From Nonomuraea wenchangensis (GTDB lineage: Bacteria; Actinomycetota; Actinomycetes; Streptosporangiales; Streptosporangiaceae), in NCBI RefSeq assembly GCF_900111685.1, contig NZ_FOHX01000010.1:1-64000 (forward strand): a stretch of 64,000 bases of DNA, read 5' to 3'. This document shows positions 38,341-45,928 of this stretch, piece by piece; positions within the stretch are counted from its first letter, which is position 1, and every line of letters starts with the position of its first letter. The position numbers were made by a program, and so were the translations under genes. The notes below the pieces were generated by a model, which saw only the letters and a program-made list of their open reading frames with translations, made no database searches and was not told the origin of the DNA.

Positions 38341-39123
38341 GTGTCGCAGCGCAAGCCGCTCATGGCGGGCAACTGGAAGATGAACCTCAACCACCTTGAG
38401 GCCATCGCGCTGGTCCAGAAGCTGGCCTTCGCTCTCAACGACAAGGACTTCGACCGGACCGAGGTCGCCGTCCTGCCGCCGTTCACCGACCTGCGCAGCG
38501 TCCAGACCCTGGTCGACGGCGACAAGCTCAGGATCGTCTACGGCGCCCAAGACCTCTCCGCGCACGACGGCGGGGCCTACACCGGCGAGGTGTCCGGCCC
38601 CATGCTCGCCAAGCTGGGCTGCACCTACGTCGTCATCGGCCACTCCGAGCGGCGCCAGTACCACGGCGAGGACGACGACGTCGTCAACGCCAAGGTCCAG
38701 GCGGCCTACCGGCACTCGCTCACGCCCATCCTGTGCGTCGGCGAGGGCCTGGCGGTGCGCCAAGAGGGCGGTCACATCGCGCACAGTCTCGGCCAACTCG
38801 ACGGCGCTCTGCGCAAGATCTCGGCCGAGCAGGCAAAATCGATAGTGGTGGCCTACGAACCGGTGTGGGCGATCGGCACCGGCGAGGTGGCCACCCCCGA
38901 CGACGCCCAGGAGGTGTGCGGAGCATTGCGAATCAGACTCGCTGAGCTCTACGACGCCGAAGTGGCCTCGGCGGTCCGTATCCTTTACGGAGGCTCGGTC
39001 AAGTCAGGAAATGTCGCAGGAATCATGGCACAACCGGATGTCGATGGCGCCCTCGTGGGCGGTGCCAGCATCGACGCCGGGGAGTTCGCCAAGATCTGCC
39101 GATTCTCCGACATGCCTGGCTGA
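38341..39123 (+). CDS. tpiA: triosephosphate isomerase
   Basis: A 260-residue TIM barrel: MAGNWKMNLN (catalytic Lys), VIGHSERRQYHGED (catalytic His), AYEPVWAIGTGEVATPDDAQE (catalytic Glu) and LYGGSVKSGNVAGIM. It interconverts dihydroxyacetone phosphate and glyceraldehyde-3-phosphate. GTG follows the pgk stop with no gap; the GGAGGAG at the end of pgk is its ribosome site. Confidence 0.97.
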   Translation: MSQRKPLMAGNWKMNLNHLEAIALVQKLAFALNDKDFDRTEVAVLPPFTDLRSVQTLVDGDKLRIVYGAQDLSAHDGGAYTGEVSGPMLAKLGCTYVVIGHSERRQYHGEDDDVVNAKVQAAYRHSLTPILCVGEGLAVRQEGGHIAHSLGQLDGALRKISAEQAKSIVVAYEPVWAIGTGEVATPDDAQEVCGALRIRLAELYDAEVASAVRILYGGSVKSGNVAGIMAQPDVDGALVGGASIDAGEFAKICRFSDMPG

Positions 39124-39146
39124 AAGAGCCGTTCGGGGGGTGCGAC

Positions 39147-39175
39147 TTGACAGTACGTCGTACCCTCAGAAGGCA
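39147..39175 (+). promoter_or_regulatory. possible promoter for secG
   Basis: A perfect TTGACA at 39147-39152; the hexamer 17 bases downstream (AAGGCA) is a poor -10, so the assignment is weak. Confidence 0.3.
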
Positions 39176-39222
39176 AGTTTGAATCGTCACGCGTAACAGA
39201 GCATTGAAGGAACAGGCATACC

Positions 39223-39453
39223 GTGGAACTCGGAATCTCCATCGCCCTCATCCTGGCGAGCCTTCTCATGATCCTGCTCGTCCTGCTTCACAAGGGCAAG
39301 GGTGGTGGCCTGTCTGACATGTTCGGCGGCGGTTTCTCGTCGAACTTCGGCGGTTCCTCCGTGGTGGAGCGCAACCTCGACCGGCTGACCGTGATCACGG
39401 GCACCATCTGGTTCGTCTGCATCATCGCTCTCGGGCTGCTTGTGAAGCCCTGA
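39223..39453 (+). CDS. secG: preprotein translocase subunit SecG
   Basis: 76 residues with two membrane helices (ISIALILASLLMILLVLLH and LTVITGTIWFVCIIALGLLV) and the conserved HKGKGGGLSDMFGGGFSSN loop between. It supports SecYE export. GTG 39223 with AAGGA 11 bases upstream. Located after tpiA as in most actinomycetes. Confidence 0.95.
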   Translation: MELGISIALILASLLMILLVLLHKGKGGGLSDMFGGGFSSNFGGSSVVERNLDRLTVITGTIWFVCIIALGLLVKP

Positions 39454-39527
39454 GCAACAAGTTCAACGCGTGACAGTGATTCTCCCCCCGTGTTCGCGCG
39501 CGGGGCGATCGAGCGAGGAGTTCATCC

Positions 39528-39872
39528 GTGGGTAGTGGCAACGCGATCCGTGGCAGCCGAGTCGGCGCCGGCCCTATGGGGGAGGCCGAGCGCGGCGAGG
39601 CAGCTCCGAGAGTGCGGGTCTCGTTCTGGTGCGCCAACATGCACGAGACGCGCCCCAGTTTCGCCAGTGACGCGGCCGTCCCCGAGCTGTGGGACTGCCC
39701 TCGTTGCGGCCTCCCTGCCGGACAGGACGAGTCGAACCCCCCTGCCCCGCCGAGGAACGAGCCGTACAAGACGCACCTCGCGTACGTCAAGGAGCGCAGG
39801 AGCGACAAGGACGGCAAGGCGATCCTGGAGGAAGCACTGGAGCGCCTGCGCGCCAACAAGTCCCCCTGGTAG
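39528..39872 (+). CDS. rbpA: RNA polymerase-binding protein RbpA
   Basis: A 114-residue actinobacterial RbpA. Zinc-site residues are visible in VSFWCANMHETRPSFA (Cys, His) and LWDCPRCGLPAG (Cys-Cys), and the sigma-interaction helix in KDGKAILEEALERLRAN. It stabilises RNA polymerase with its principal sigma factor. GTG 39528 follows GAGGAG at 7 bases. Ends in a strong terminator. Confidence 0.95.
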   Translation: MGSGNAIRGSRVGAGPMGEAERGEAAPRVRVSFWCANMHETRPSFASDAAVPELWDCPRCGLPAGQDESNPPAPPRNEPYKTHLAYVKERRSDKDGKAILEEALERLRANKSPW

Positions 39873-39885
39873 ACGGCGTCACGAC

Positions 39886-39915
39886 GAACCCCCCGCCCGT
39901 GAGGGCGGGGGGTTC
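39886..39915 (+). terminator. terminator after rbpA, shared with convergent gene
   Basis: A perfect 13-bp stem GAACCCCCCGCCC / GGGCGGGGGGTTC with loop GTGA lies 13 bases after rbpA and 18 bases before the end of the convergent amidohydrolase. Confidence 0.85.
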
Positions 39916-39933
39916 GCGCGTGTCCGGGGCCTG

Positions 39934-41535
39934 CTACTGGTGGACCGGCTCGCCGTCGACGAACGTCATCCGCACGCGGGTGGTCCAGATCTCCTCGGGT
40001 GGCAGCGCGAACGGGTCGCGGTCCAGCACCACCAGGTCCGCCGGGCGGCCCGCCTCGATCACGCCGGCGGGTGAGCGGTTGATCCAGGCCGAGCCGGAGG
40101 TGTAGGCGGCCATGGCCGTGGCCAGGTCGAGCCGCTGGCCCGGCAGGAACGGCGTGCGCGCCGTCGGATAGCCCGCGTGCACCGAGCCGCCGGGCTCGGT
40201 GCGGTTGACCGCCACGTGCATGCCCTGGATCGGGTCGGCGTCCGACACCGGCCAGTCGCTGCCCGCGCACAGGCGGGTGCCGTGCTCCAGCAGGTCCCTG
40301 AAGGGGTACTGCCACGACGAGCGCGGCTCGCCAAGGTAGGGCAGCGTCAGCTCGTCCATCTGGGCGTGATGGGTGGCCCACAGCGGCTGGAGGTTGGCCG
40401 TGACGCCGAGCGCCGCGAAGCGCGGCACGTCCGACGGCTCGATGATCTGCAGGTGCGCGATGTGGTGGCGGTTGGCCGGGTCGGTGCCCTCGAAGCTGTC
40501 CAGCGCCTCGCGGACCGCGCGCTCGCCGATCGCGTGGAAGTGCACCTGGAAACCGAGCCGGTCCAGCTCGGCGACGTACTCGCGGAGCTTGGCGGGGTCC
40601 ACGTAGGACAGGCCGGTGCCGCCGCACAGGCAGTACGGCTCCAGCGTCGCGGCCGTGAAGTTCTCCGTGATGCCGTCCTGCATGATCTTGACCGAGCCGG
40701 CCCGGAACCGGTCCAGGCCCTCCGCCTCGGCCCGGCGCGCCACCAGCTCGTCGATCTGCTCGGCGCCGCGGGTTCTGTCCCACCACAGGGCACCCGTCAC
40801 ACGGGCCCTGAGCCGTCCCTGGCGGGCCGCGGACAGGTAGGTGGGCAACTGGTCGTCGGAGCCCGCGTACGAGCCCACGATGGCGTCCTGCCAGCCCGTG
40901 ACGCCCAGCGAGAACAGGTGCCGCTGCGCGTCCTCCAGCGCCGCGTCCAGGTCACCGGGGGCGGGACGTGGGGTGAGCAGGCCGACGAGGTCCATGGCGC
41001 CCTCGTGCAGGACGCCCGACGGGGTGCCGTCGAGGTCGCGCTCGATGCGGCCGTCGGCCGGGTCGGGGGTGTCCCTGGTGATGCCGGCGCGCTCCAGGGC
41101 GCGGCCGTTGACCCAGGCGGCGTGGTGGTCGCGCTGGATCAGGTAGGCCGGCCGGTCCAGGTGGTCGAGCTGGGAACGGTGGGGGAGGCCGCCGGGGAAG
41201 GCGGACATGTCCCAGCCGCCGCCGTCGATCCACTCCTTGTCCGGGTGGCGCCGGGCGTAGGCGTCGATCGCGGCGAGGTAGGCGTCCAGGCCGTAGACCT
41301 CCGACAGGTCGCACTTCGCCCGCTCCAGGCCCGCTTGGACCGGGTGGATGTGGGCGTCGGTGAAGCCGGGCGTCAGCAGGCCGCCGGCCAGGTCGACCGT
41401 CTCGTGCGACGGCGCGCGGCGGGCCAGCTCCCCCTCCGCGCCCACGGCGGCGATCCGGCCGCCGGACACCAGCACGGCCGTCTCCCGGACGCCGTCCGGG
41501 GTGAAGACGCGGCCGCCGCGGAAGAGGATGTCCAT
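39934..41535 (-). CDS. YtcJ-like metal-dependent amidohydrolase
   Basis: 533 residues. MDILFRGGRVFTPDG and LTPGFTDAHIHPVQAGL give the beta-sandwich and HxH metal motif, QVHFHAIGERAVREALD and HHIAHLQI supply later histidines, and CAGSDWPVSDADP the catalytic Asp. This is the amidohydrolase-3 subfamily (YtcJ, NfdA); the substrate is probably an N-acyl or formyl amide. ATG 41535 has GAAGGAGA 6 bases upstream; a longer open frame upstream is non-family. It lies 26 bases after the FAD oxidoreductase gene, so the two likely share an operon. Confidence 0.87.
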   Translation of the reverse strand: MDILFRGGRVFTPDGVRETAVLVSGGRIAAVGAEGELARRAPSHETVDLAGGLLTPGFTDAHIHPVQAGLERAKCDLSEVYGLDAYLAAIDAYARRHPDKEWIDGGGWDMSAFPGGLPHRSQLDHLDRPAYLIQRDHHAAWVNGRALERAGITRDTPDPADGRIERDLDGTPSGVLHEGAMDLVGLLTPRPAPGDLDAALEDAQRHLFSLGVTGWQDAIVGSYAGSDDQLPTYLSAARQGRLRARVTGALWWDRTRGAEQIDELVARRAEAEGLDRFRAGSVKIMQDGITENFTAATLEPYCLCGGTGLSYVDPAKLREYVAELDRLGFQVHFHAIGERAVREALDSFEGTDPANRHHIAHLQIIEPSDVPRFAALGVTANLQPLWATHHAQMDELTLPYLGEPRSSWQYPFRDLLEHGTRLCAGSDWPVSDADPIQGMHVAVNRTEPGGSVHAGYPTARTPFLPGQRLDLATAMAAYTSGSAWINRSPAGVIEAGRPADLVVLDRDPFALPPEEIWTTRVRMTFVDGEPVHQ

Positions 41536-41561
41536 CTGGTCTCCTTCGTGATCTTTACGGT

Positions 41562-42938
41562 TCAGTGCCCCGTGATGAGGTCGGCGAAGCGGGCCAGGAC
41601 CGACGTGCGGGGCATCGTGCGCTCGCGCTCGTCGGCCACCCGGTACAGCCGGTACATCGCGTGCACGCCGATCCAGCGCAGCGGCTCGGGCTCCCACGCG
41701 CGGACCCTGCGGCCCACCCACGGCAGGGACGTGAGATCCGTCTCCTCGCCGAGCACGAGGTCGCGCAGCGTCCGGCCGGCCAGGTTCGTGGTGGTGACGC
41801 CGTGGCCGGTGTAGCCGCCCGCCCAGCCGAGGCCGGTGGAGGGGTCCACGTGGACGGTCGAGCACCAGTCGCGCGGCACGCCGAGCACGCCCGACCAGGC
41901 GTGGGCGACCGAGGAGGAGCGGGCCGCGGGGAAGAACTCGGTCAGCAGGCTCCACAGCGCCTCGACCGTCCACTCGTGGGTGTGGCCGCGGGCGTCGATG
42001 CGGGAGCCGTACAGGTAGGGGCGACCCCGGCCGCCGAAGGCGATGCGGTCGTCAGCGGTGCGCTGGGCGTACATGTAGTAGTGGGCCATGTCGCCGAGCA
42101 GCTCCGCGCCGCGCCAGCCCACCTCGTCCCAGAACGACTGCGGCAGGGGCTCGGTGACGATCATGGAGCTGTTCATCGGCAGCCACTGGCGGCGCAGGCC
42201 GCGCAGGCGGGAGGTGAAGCCCTCCGTGGCGCGGATGACGTGGCCGGCGGTCACGGTGCCGTACGGGGTGACCGCGCGGTGCGGGACGATCTCGGTGACC
42301 GGCGTGCGCTCGTAGATGGACACGCCGAGGTCCCTGACCACCCTGGCCAGGCCCTGGGCGAGCTTGGCGGGCTGGATGCGGGCGCAGTGCGGGCTCCACG
42401 AGCCCTCGATGGCGCCGGCGACCCGCAGGTGGTCGTCGGGGTTCACCAGGCGCAGGTCCTCCTCGCCGATGCCCCAGGGGCGGGCCGACTCGACGCTCTC
42501 GCGCAGGCGGGAGACCTGGGCGGGGGTACGGGCCACGTTCAGCACGCCGCCCTTGACCAGGTCGCAGTCGATGCCCTCCTTCTCGCAGACGGCGATGACC
42601 TCGTCGATGGAGGTGTACATCTCGCGCTGCAGGCGGCGGGCGCCCTCGCCGTAGCGCTCGTGCGAGCCGGCCAGGTCGCCGGTCAGCCAGCCGCCGTTGC
42701 GGCCGGAGGCGCCGAAGCCGGCGAACTCCTGCTCCAGCAGGACCACGCGGAGGGACGGGCGGGCGCGCTTGAGGTAGTACGCGGTCCACAGGCCCGTATA
42801 ACCGGCGCCGACGATCGCCACGTCGGCATCGAGATCGCCGTCGAGACGGGGGCCGGGGGCGGGGACGCCCATGGACCGGTACCAGAAGGACACGTCGCCG
42901 TTCACGAACTCGGACGACAAGGGAACACGCACGCTCAT
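41562..42938 (-). CDS. FAD-dependent amine oxidoreductase (DAO family, PuuB-like)
   Basis: 458 residues. A dinucleotide fold DVAIVGAGYTGLWTAYYLKRARPSLRVVLLEQE is followed by FGASGRNGGWLTGD, a flavin-contact motif common in gamma-glutamylputrescine oxidase-like enzymes, and the C-terminal YTGHGVTTTNLAGRTLRDLVLG. It probably oxidises a secondary or primary amine. With the downstream amidohydrolase this suggests amine or acylated polyamine catabolism (inference). ATG 42938 follows GGGGG closely. Confidence 0.87.
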   Translation of the reverse strand: MSVRVPLSSEFVNGDVSFWYRSMGVPAPGPRLDGDLDADVAIVGAGYTGLWTAYYLKRARPSLRVVLLEQEFAGFGASGRNGGWLTGDLAGSHERYGEGARRLQREMYTSIDEVIAVCEKEGIDCDLVKGGVLNVARTPAQVSRLRESVESARPWGIGEEDLRLVNPDDHLRVAGAIEGSWSPHCARIQPAKLAQGLARVVRDLGVSIYERTPVTEIVPHRAVTPYGTVTAGHVIRATEGFTSRLRGLRRQWLPMNSSMIVTEPLPQSFWDEVGWRGAELLGDMAHYYMYAQRTADDRIAFGGRGRPYLYGSRIDARGHTHEWTVEALWSLLTEFFPAARSSSVAHAWSGVLGVPRDWCSTVHVDPSTGLGWAGGYTGHGVTTTNLAGRTLRDLVLGEETDLTSLPWVGRRVRAWEPEPLRWIGVHAMYRLYRVADERERTMPRTSVLARFADLITGH

Positions 42939-42953
42939 GCCCCCTTATCCTGC

Positions 42954-42983
42954 TATATCCGGACACTGTGCCGCATCTCGCAA
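42954..42983 (-). promoter_or_regulatory. promoter for the FAD oxidoreductase-amidohydrolase operon
   Basis: On the minus strand TTGCGA (42978-42983) and GATATA (42954-42959) are 18 bases apart, 16 bases before the ATG. Confidence 0.4.
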
Positions 42984-43123
42984 CGAAATTCGTGATGGAT
43001 CCTCAACGAGACCGAGGTGCGCAAGAAGGCACCCAGATTGCCGAGGCCCATTGGGCGGGTGGGTCGGGCCGGGGTGGGGTTCGGGTCGCCGCGTCCGACG
43101 TGGGCCGCCCACCGAGGGTCCCA

Positions 43124-43235
43124 CCGAAAGGATCCCGCCGAAAGGATCCCGCCGGGAGGGGCCCGCCGGGAGGGGCCCGCCGGGAGGGGCCCGCCGGGAG
43201 GGGCCCGCCGGAAGGCGCCCACCGGGAGGGGCTCG
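43124..43235. repeat. 14-bp tandem repeat array, 8 units
   Basis: Eight contiguous 14-mers of consensus CCGGGAGGGGCCCG. The first two are CCGAAAGGATCCCG, four are identical to the consensus, and two have few changes. It fills the spacer 42939-43329, which has no supported gene. There are no unique spacers, so it is not CRISPR. Confidence 0.85.
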
Positions 43236-43329
43236 CCGTACCGGCCTCTCTTATCGGGATAAATAGGTTCATTTCGCGATGAAACACGTCGTTAGCGGAC
43301 GTGTAACACCTTCAGGGCATGCTCGCCGC

Positions 43330-44352
43330 ATGGGATTCTTGCGCATTCGCACCACGGTGGACGAGCGGCCCGGGCGGCTGGCCTCCCTCGCCTCGGCCCT
43401 GGCCGAGAGGGGCGGCAACATCCTCGGACTCAGCGTCCAGTCAGACACCGGCGGCACCGTGGACGAGTTCGTCGCCGACATCCCCGCAGGCCCGGAGGCC
43501 GTGCGCGAGGCCCTTGAGGCGGCCGGCGGCCGTGAGGTGCGGGTGGTCCCCGCCACCGCCCACGAGCTGACCGACGAGCCCACCCGCGTGCTCCTGCTGG
43601 CCTCCCGGCTGCGTACGATGCCGTGGCGACTCCCCGAGCTGCTGGCAGAGCTGCTGCGCGCCGACGACGCCCGGTGGATCTATGGTGATGCCGTGAGTGA
43701 TCTCCCAGACCCGACCAGGCTCGTCGTGCCCGTCGCCGCCAAGCGCGCGGTCCGGCTGCGCCGCGCCGAGCTCCCGTTCACGCTGACCGAGGCCGCCAGG
43801 GCCGCCGCCCTCGCCCGGCTCGCCCAGCCCGCCGCCGGCCAGATGGGCGTCGAGCGCGCGGTCAAGCTGTCCGACGGCGTCGAGGTCACGGTGCGCCCGC
43901 TCACCTCCATCTACCGCGAGGCCGTACGCGACCTGCACGACAGGTGCTCGCCGGAGTCGCGCAGGTTCCGCTACTTCACCGCCATGCCCACGCTGCCGCC
44001 CCACATGTTCGACCGGCTGTGCGACAGGAACCGGGGACACTCGCTGGTCGCCGGGCACGACGGGCAGGTCGTGGCGATGGCGAACCTGATGTTCACGCCG
44101 GACCCCGGCATCGCCGAGATGGCCTTCCTCGTCGAGGACCGCTGGCAGGGGCGCGGTCTGGGCGTGGCCATGGCGCGGATGCTGGTGCGCGCGGCCCGCG
44201 ACCTTGGATACGCCGAGGTCAGGGCGACCATGCTGTCCGACAACGCGCGGATGCGCCGGCTGCTGGTGTCGCTGGGCGCCACGCTCGGCTACACCGACGA
44301 CCCCGGCGTGGTGGAGGCGCGGCTGCCGGTCGGCGCGATGGCGGCGGTCTGA
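43330..44352 (+). CDS. ACT domain - GNAT acetyltransferase fusion protein
   Basis: 340 residues. An N-terminal ACT domain (FLRIRTTVDERPGRLASLASALAERGGNI, residues about 3-75) is followed by a Leu/Arg/Ala-rich linker and a C-terminal GNAT fold (VRPLTSIYREAVRDLHDRCSPES; EMAFLVEDRWQGRGLGVAMARMLVRAARDLGY with acetyl-CoA loop QGRGLG). The ACT part may sense an amino acid and regulate acetylation. Bacterial amino-acid-gated acetyltransferases of this design are known from actinomycetes, with the domains in various orders. ATG 43330 is preferred; ATG 43279 adds 17 non-family residues. Neither has a strong ribosome site. Confidence 0.82.
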   Translation: MGFLRIRTTVDERPGRLASLASALAERGGNILGLSVQSDTGGTVDEFVADIPAGPEAVREALEAAGGREVRVVPATAHELTDEPTRVLLLASRLRTMPWRLPELLAELLRADDARWIYGDAVSDLPDPTRLVVPVAAKRAVRLRRAELPFTLTEAARAAALARLAQPAAGQMGVERAVKLSDGVEVTVRPLTSIYREAVRDLHDRCSPESRRFRYFTAMPTLPPHMFDRLCDRNRGHSLVAGHDGQVVAMANLMFTPDPGIAEMAFLVEDRWQGRGLGVAMARMLVRAARDLGYAEVRATMLSDNARMRRLLVSLGATLGYTDDPGVVEARLPVGAMAAV

Positions 44353-44359
44353 CGGCGGT

Positions 44360-44968
44360 TCAGCCGACGCCCTCCTCGCCCTCGCCCTCGCCCGTCCTGT
44401 GGTCGGAGGTGTCGGCGTGCGGGTGGATGCCGAGGTGGCGTTCGATGCGTTCCAGGCTCTCCTGGATCTGGGCGAGCCGTTCGTTCAGTGAGCCGGTGCC
44501 GGCGAAGAGCATCTCGGGAGGGCGCTCCCTGGAGCCCCGCCCGACGCGGTCGAGCACGCGCTGGCGCAGCCCGGCCGGGTCCGCGCCGACGTCCACGAGC
44601 GCCTGGGAGGCCAGCCCTTCGCCCTCCCTGATCAGCCCGAGCAGGATGTGCTCGGTGCCGATGTAGTTGTGGCGCAGCTGCAGCGCCTCGCGCAGTGACA
44701 GCTCCAGCACCTTCTTGGCGCTCGGCGTGAACGGGATGTGCCCGCTCGGCGGCTTGCCGTCGTGCTCCGTCTCGCGCTCCACGAACGCGCGTACGCGGTC
44801 CTGCTCCACCCCGCTGCTCTCCAGCACCAGCGCGGCCAGCCCCTCGCCCTCGGCGATGAGGCCCAGCAGGATGTGTTCCGTGCCGATGTAGCCGTGGCTC
44901 ATCGTCCGCGCCTCCTCCTGGGCGAGGACGACGACCCTGCGCGCTCGGTCGGTGAAGCGTTCGAACAC
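44360..44968 (-). CDS. orphan Clp N-domain protein
   Basis: 202 residues: two Clp N-terminal repeats (FERFTDRARRVVVLAQEEAR...YIGTEHILLGLIAEGEGLAA and FTPSAKKVLELSLREALQL...YIGTEHILLGLIREGEGLA) without any AAA ATPase module, then a helical and acidic tail (SLNERLAQIQESLERIERHLG; GEGEGEEGVG). The domain binds substrates or adaptors for ClpC, so this may act as an adaptor, decoy or stress sensor. GTG 44968 has GGAGG 8 bases upstream; the open frame continues upstream only as non-family sequence. Convergent with the ACT-GNAT gene, 7 bases apart. Confidence 0.85.
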   Translation of the reverse strand: MFERFTDRARRVVVLAQEEARTMSHGYIGTEHILLGLIAEGEGLAALVLESSGVEQDRVRAFVERETEHDGKPPSGHIPFTPSAKKVLELSLREALQLRHNYIGTEHILLGLIREGEGLASQALVDVGADPAGLRQRVLDRVGRGSRERPPEMLFAGTGSLNERLAQIQESLERIERHLGIHPHADTSDHRTGEGEGEEGVG

Positions 44969-45043
44969 CGGGGGCCTCCGTTCGGCTGGGGGGCTGCCTC
45001 CACTATGCGCTAGAAAACCCGCCATGTGGGGTATTTGTCCTGT

Positions 45044-45928
45044 GTGGATCTTGACGAGGTGGCGGACCGCCTGTACGGGCTCTCGCCCCCGGAGTTCACC
45101 GCCGCGCGTACGGCCGAGGCCCGCGCGGCCAGGGACGCGGGCGACGCCGGGCTCGCCCGCGAGATAGCCAAGCTGCGCAAGCCAACAGTGTCGGCGGCGG
45201 CCGTCAACCGGGCCGCCCGCGCGCACCCCGGCGAGGTGGCCGAGCTGCTGGAGGTGGGGGAGCGGCTGCGCGCCGCCTGGCAGGAGCAGGACCCCGGCGC
45301 GCTCGCCGAGCTGACCCGGCGCCGCGGCGAGGTCACCGGCCGGCTCGGCCGGCTCGTCAGGCAGGAGGGCGAGCTGTCGGCCGCCGCGACCGCCGAGGTG
45401 GAGCAGACACTGGACGCGGCCGTCGTGGACGCGGGCGCCGCCGAGCAGGTGCGCCGTGGCCGGCTCGCCAGGCCGCTCGCCTACAGCGGCTTCGCGCCCG
45501 CGCCCACGCCGCGCGAGCGGCCGGCCCGGAAGACGAGGCCGGAGCCGGAGCGGGGGGAGCGGGCGGGCGGGAAGAGGAAGCCCGCGGCTGGGCCGGGTGC
45601 GCGGGCGGGAGGGAAGAGGAAGCCCGCGCCCGAGAACGAGGCCGCCGCCGCTCGCGCCCGGGAAGAGGAGGAGGCCGCGGCGGCTCGTGCCCGGGAAGAG
45701 GAGGAGGCGGCGAGGAAGGCCAGGGAACGGGCCGAGGCGCAGGCCGCGCACCGGGAGTGGCAGGAGGCCCTGGAGATCGCCCAGCGGGACTTCGACGAGC
45801 GCGCGGCCAAGGTCGAACGGCTGGAGCGCAAACTCGCCAAGGCGCGCCGCAGGCTCGACGACAGCGGGAACCGGCTGGAGGTGGCGCGCCGGGAGGAGCG
45901 GCAGGCCCGGCGGCGGCTGGATCAGTGA
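45044..45928 (+). CDS. conserved actinobacterial helical/coiled-coil protein
   Basis: 294 residues without enzymatic motif. N-terminal helices (VDLDEVADRLYGLSPPEFTAARTAEARAA; EIAKLRKPTVSAAAVNRAARA) match a conserved actinobacterial hypothetical family. A Lys/Arg/Pro linker with a duplicated RAGGKRKPA motif follows, then a long alanine/glutamate coiled coil (AREEEEAAAAREEEEAARKA-like; KVERLERKLAKARRRLDDS). GTG 45044 begins VDLDEV, the expected family start. Its last 7 bases overlap the end of the convergent regulator gene. Confidence 0.72.
   Translation: MDLDEVADRLYGLSPPEFTAARTAEARAARDAGDAGLAREIAKLRKPTVSAAAVNRAARAHPGEVAELLEVGERLRAAWQEQDPGALAELTRRRGEVTGRLGRLVRQEGELSAAATAEVEQTLDAAVVDAGAAEQVRRGRLARPLAYSGFAPAPTPRERPARKTRPEPERGERAGGKRKPAAGPGARAGGKRKPAPENEAAAARAREEEEAAAARAREEEEAARKARERAEAQAAHREWQEALEIAQRDFDERAAKVERLERKLAKARRRLDDSGNRLEVARREERQARRRLDQ

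Noticed and set aside
41536..41973. N-terminal extension of the amidohydrolase frame
   Set aside because: It overlaps the FAD oxidoreductase gene in another frame; ATG 41535 has GAAGGAGA upstream and begins the family motif.
43124..43235. Possible CRISPR array
   Set aside because: Units are contiguous 14-mers without unique spacers, and no cas genes are present.
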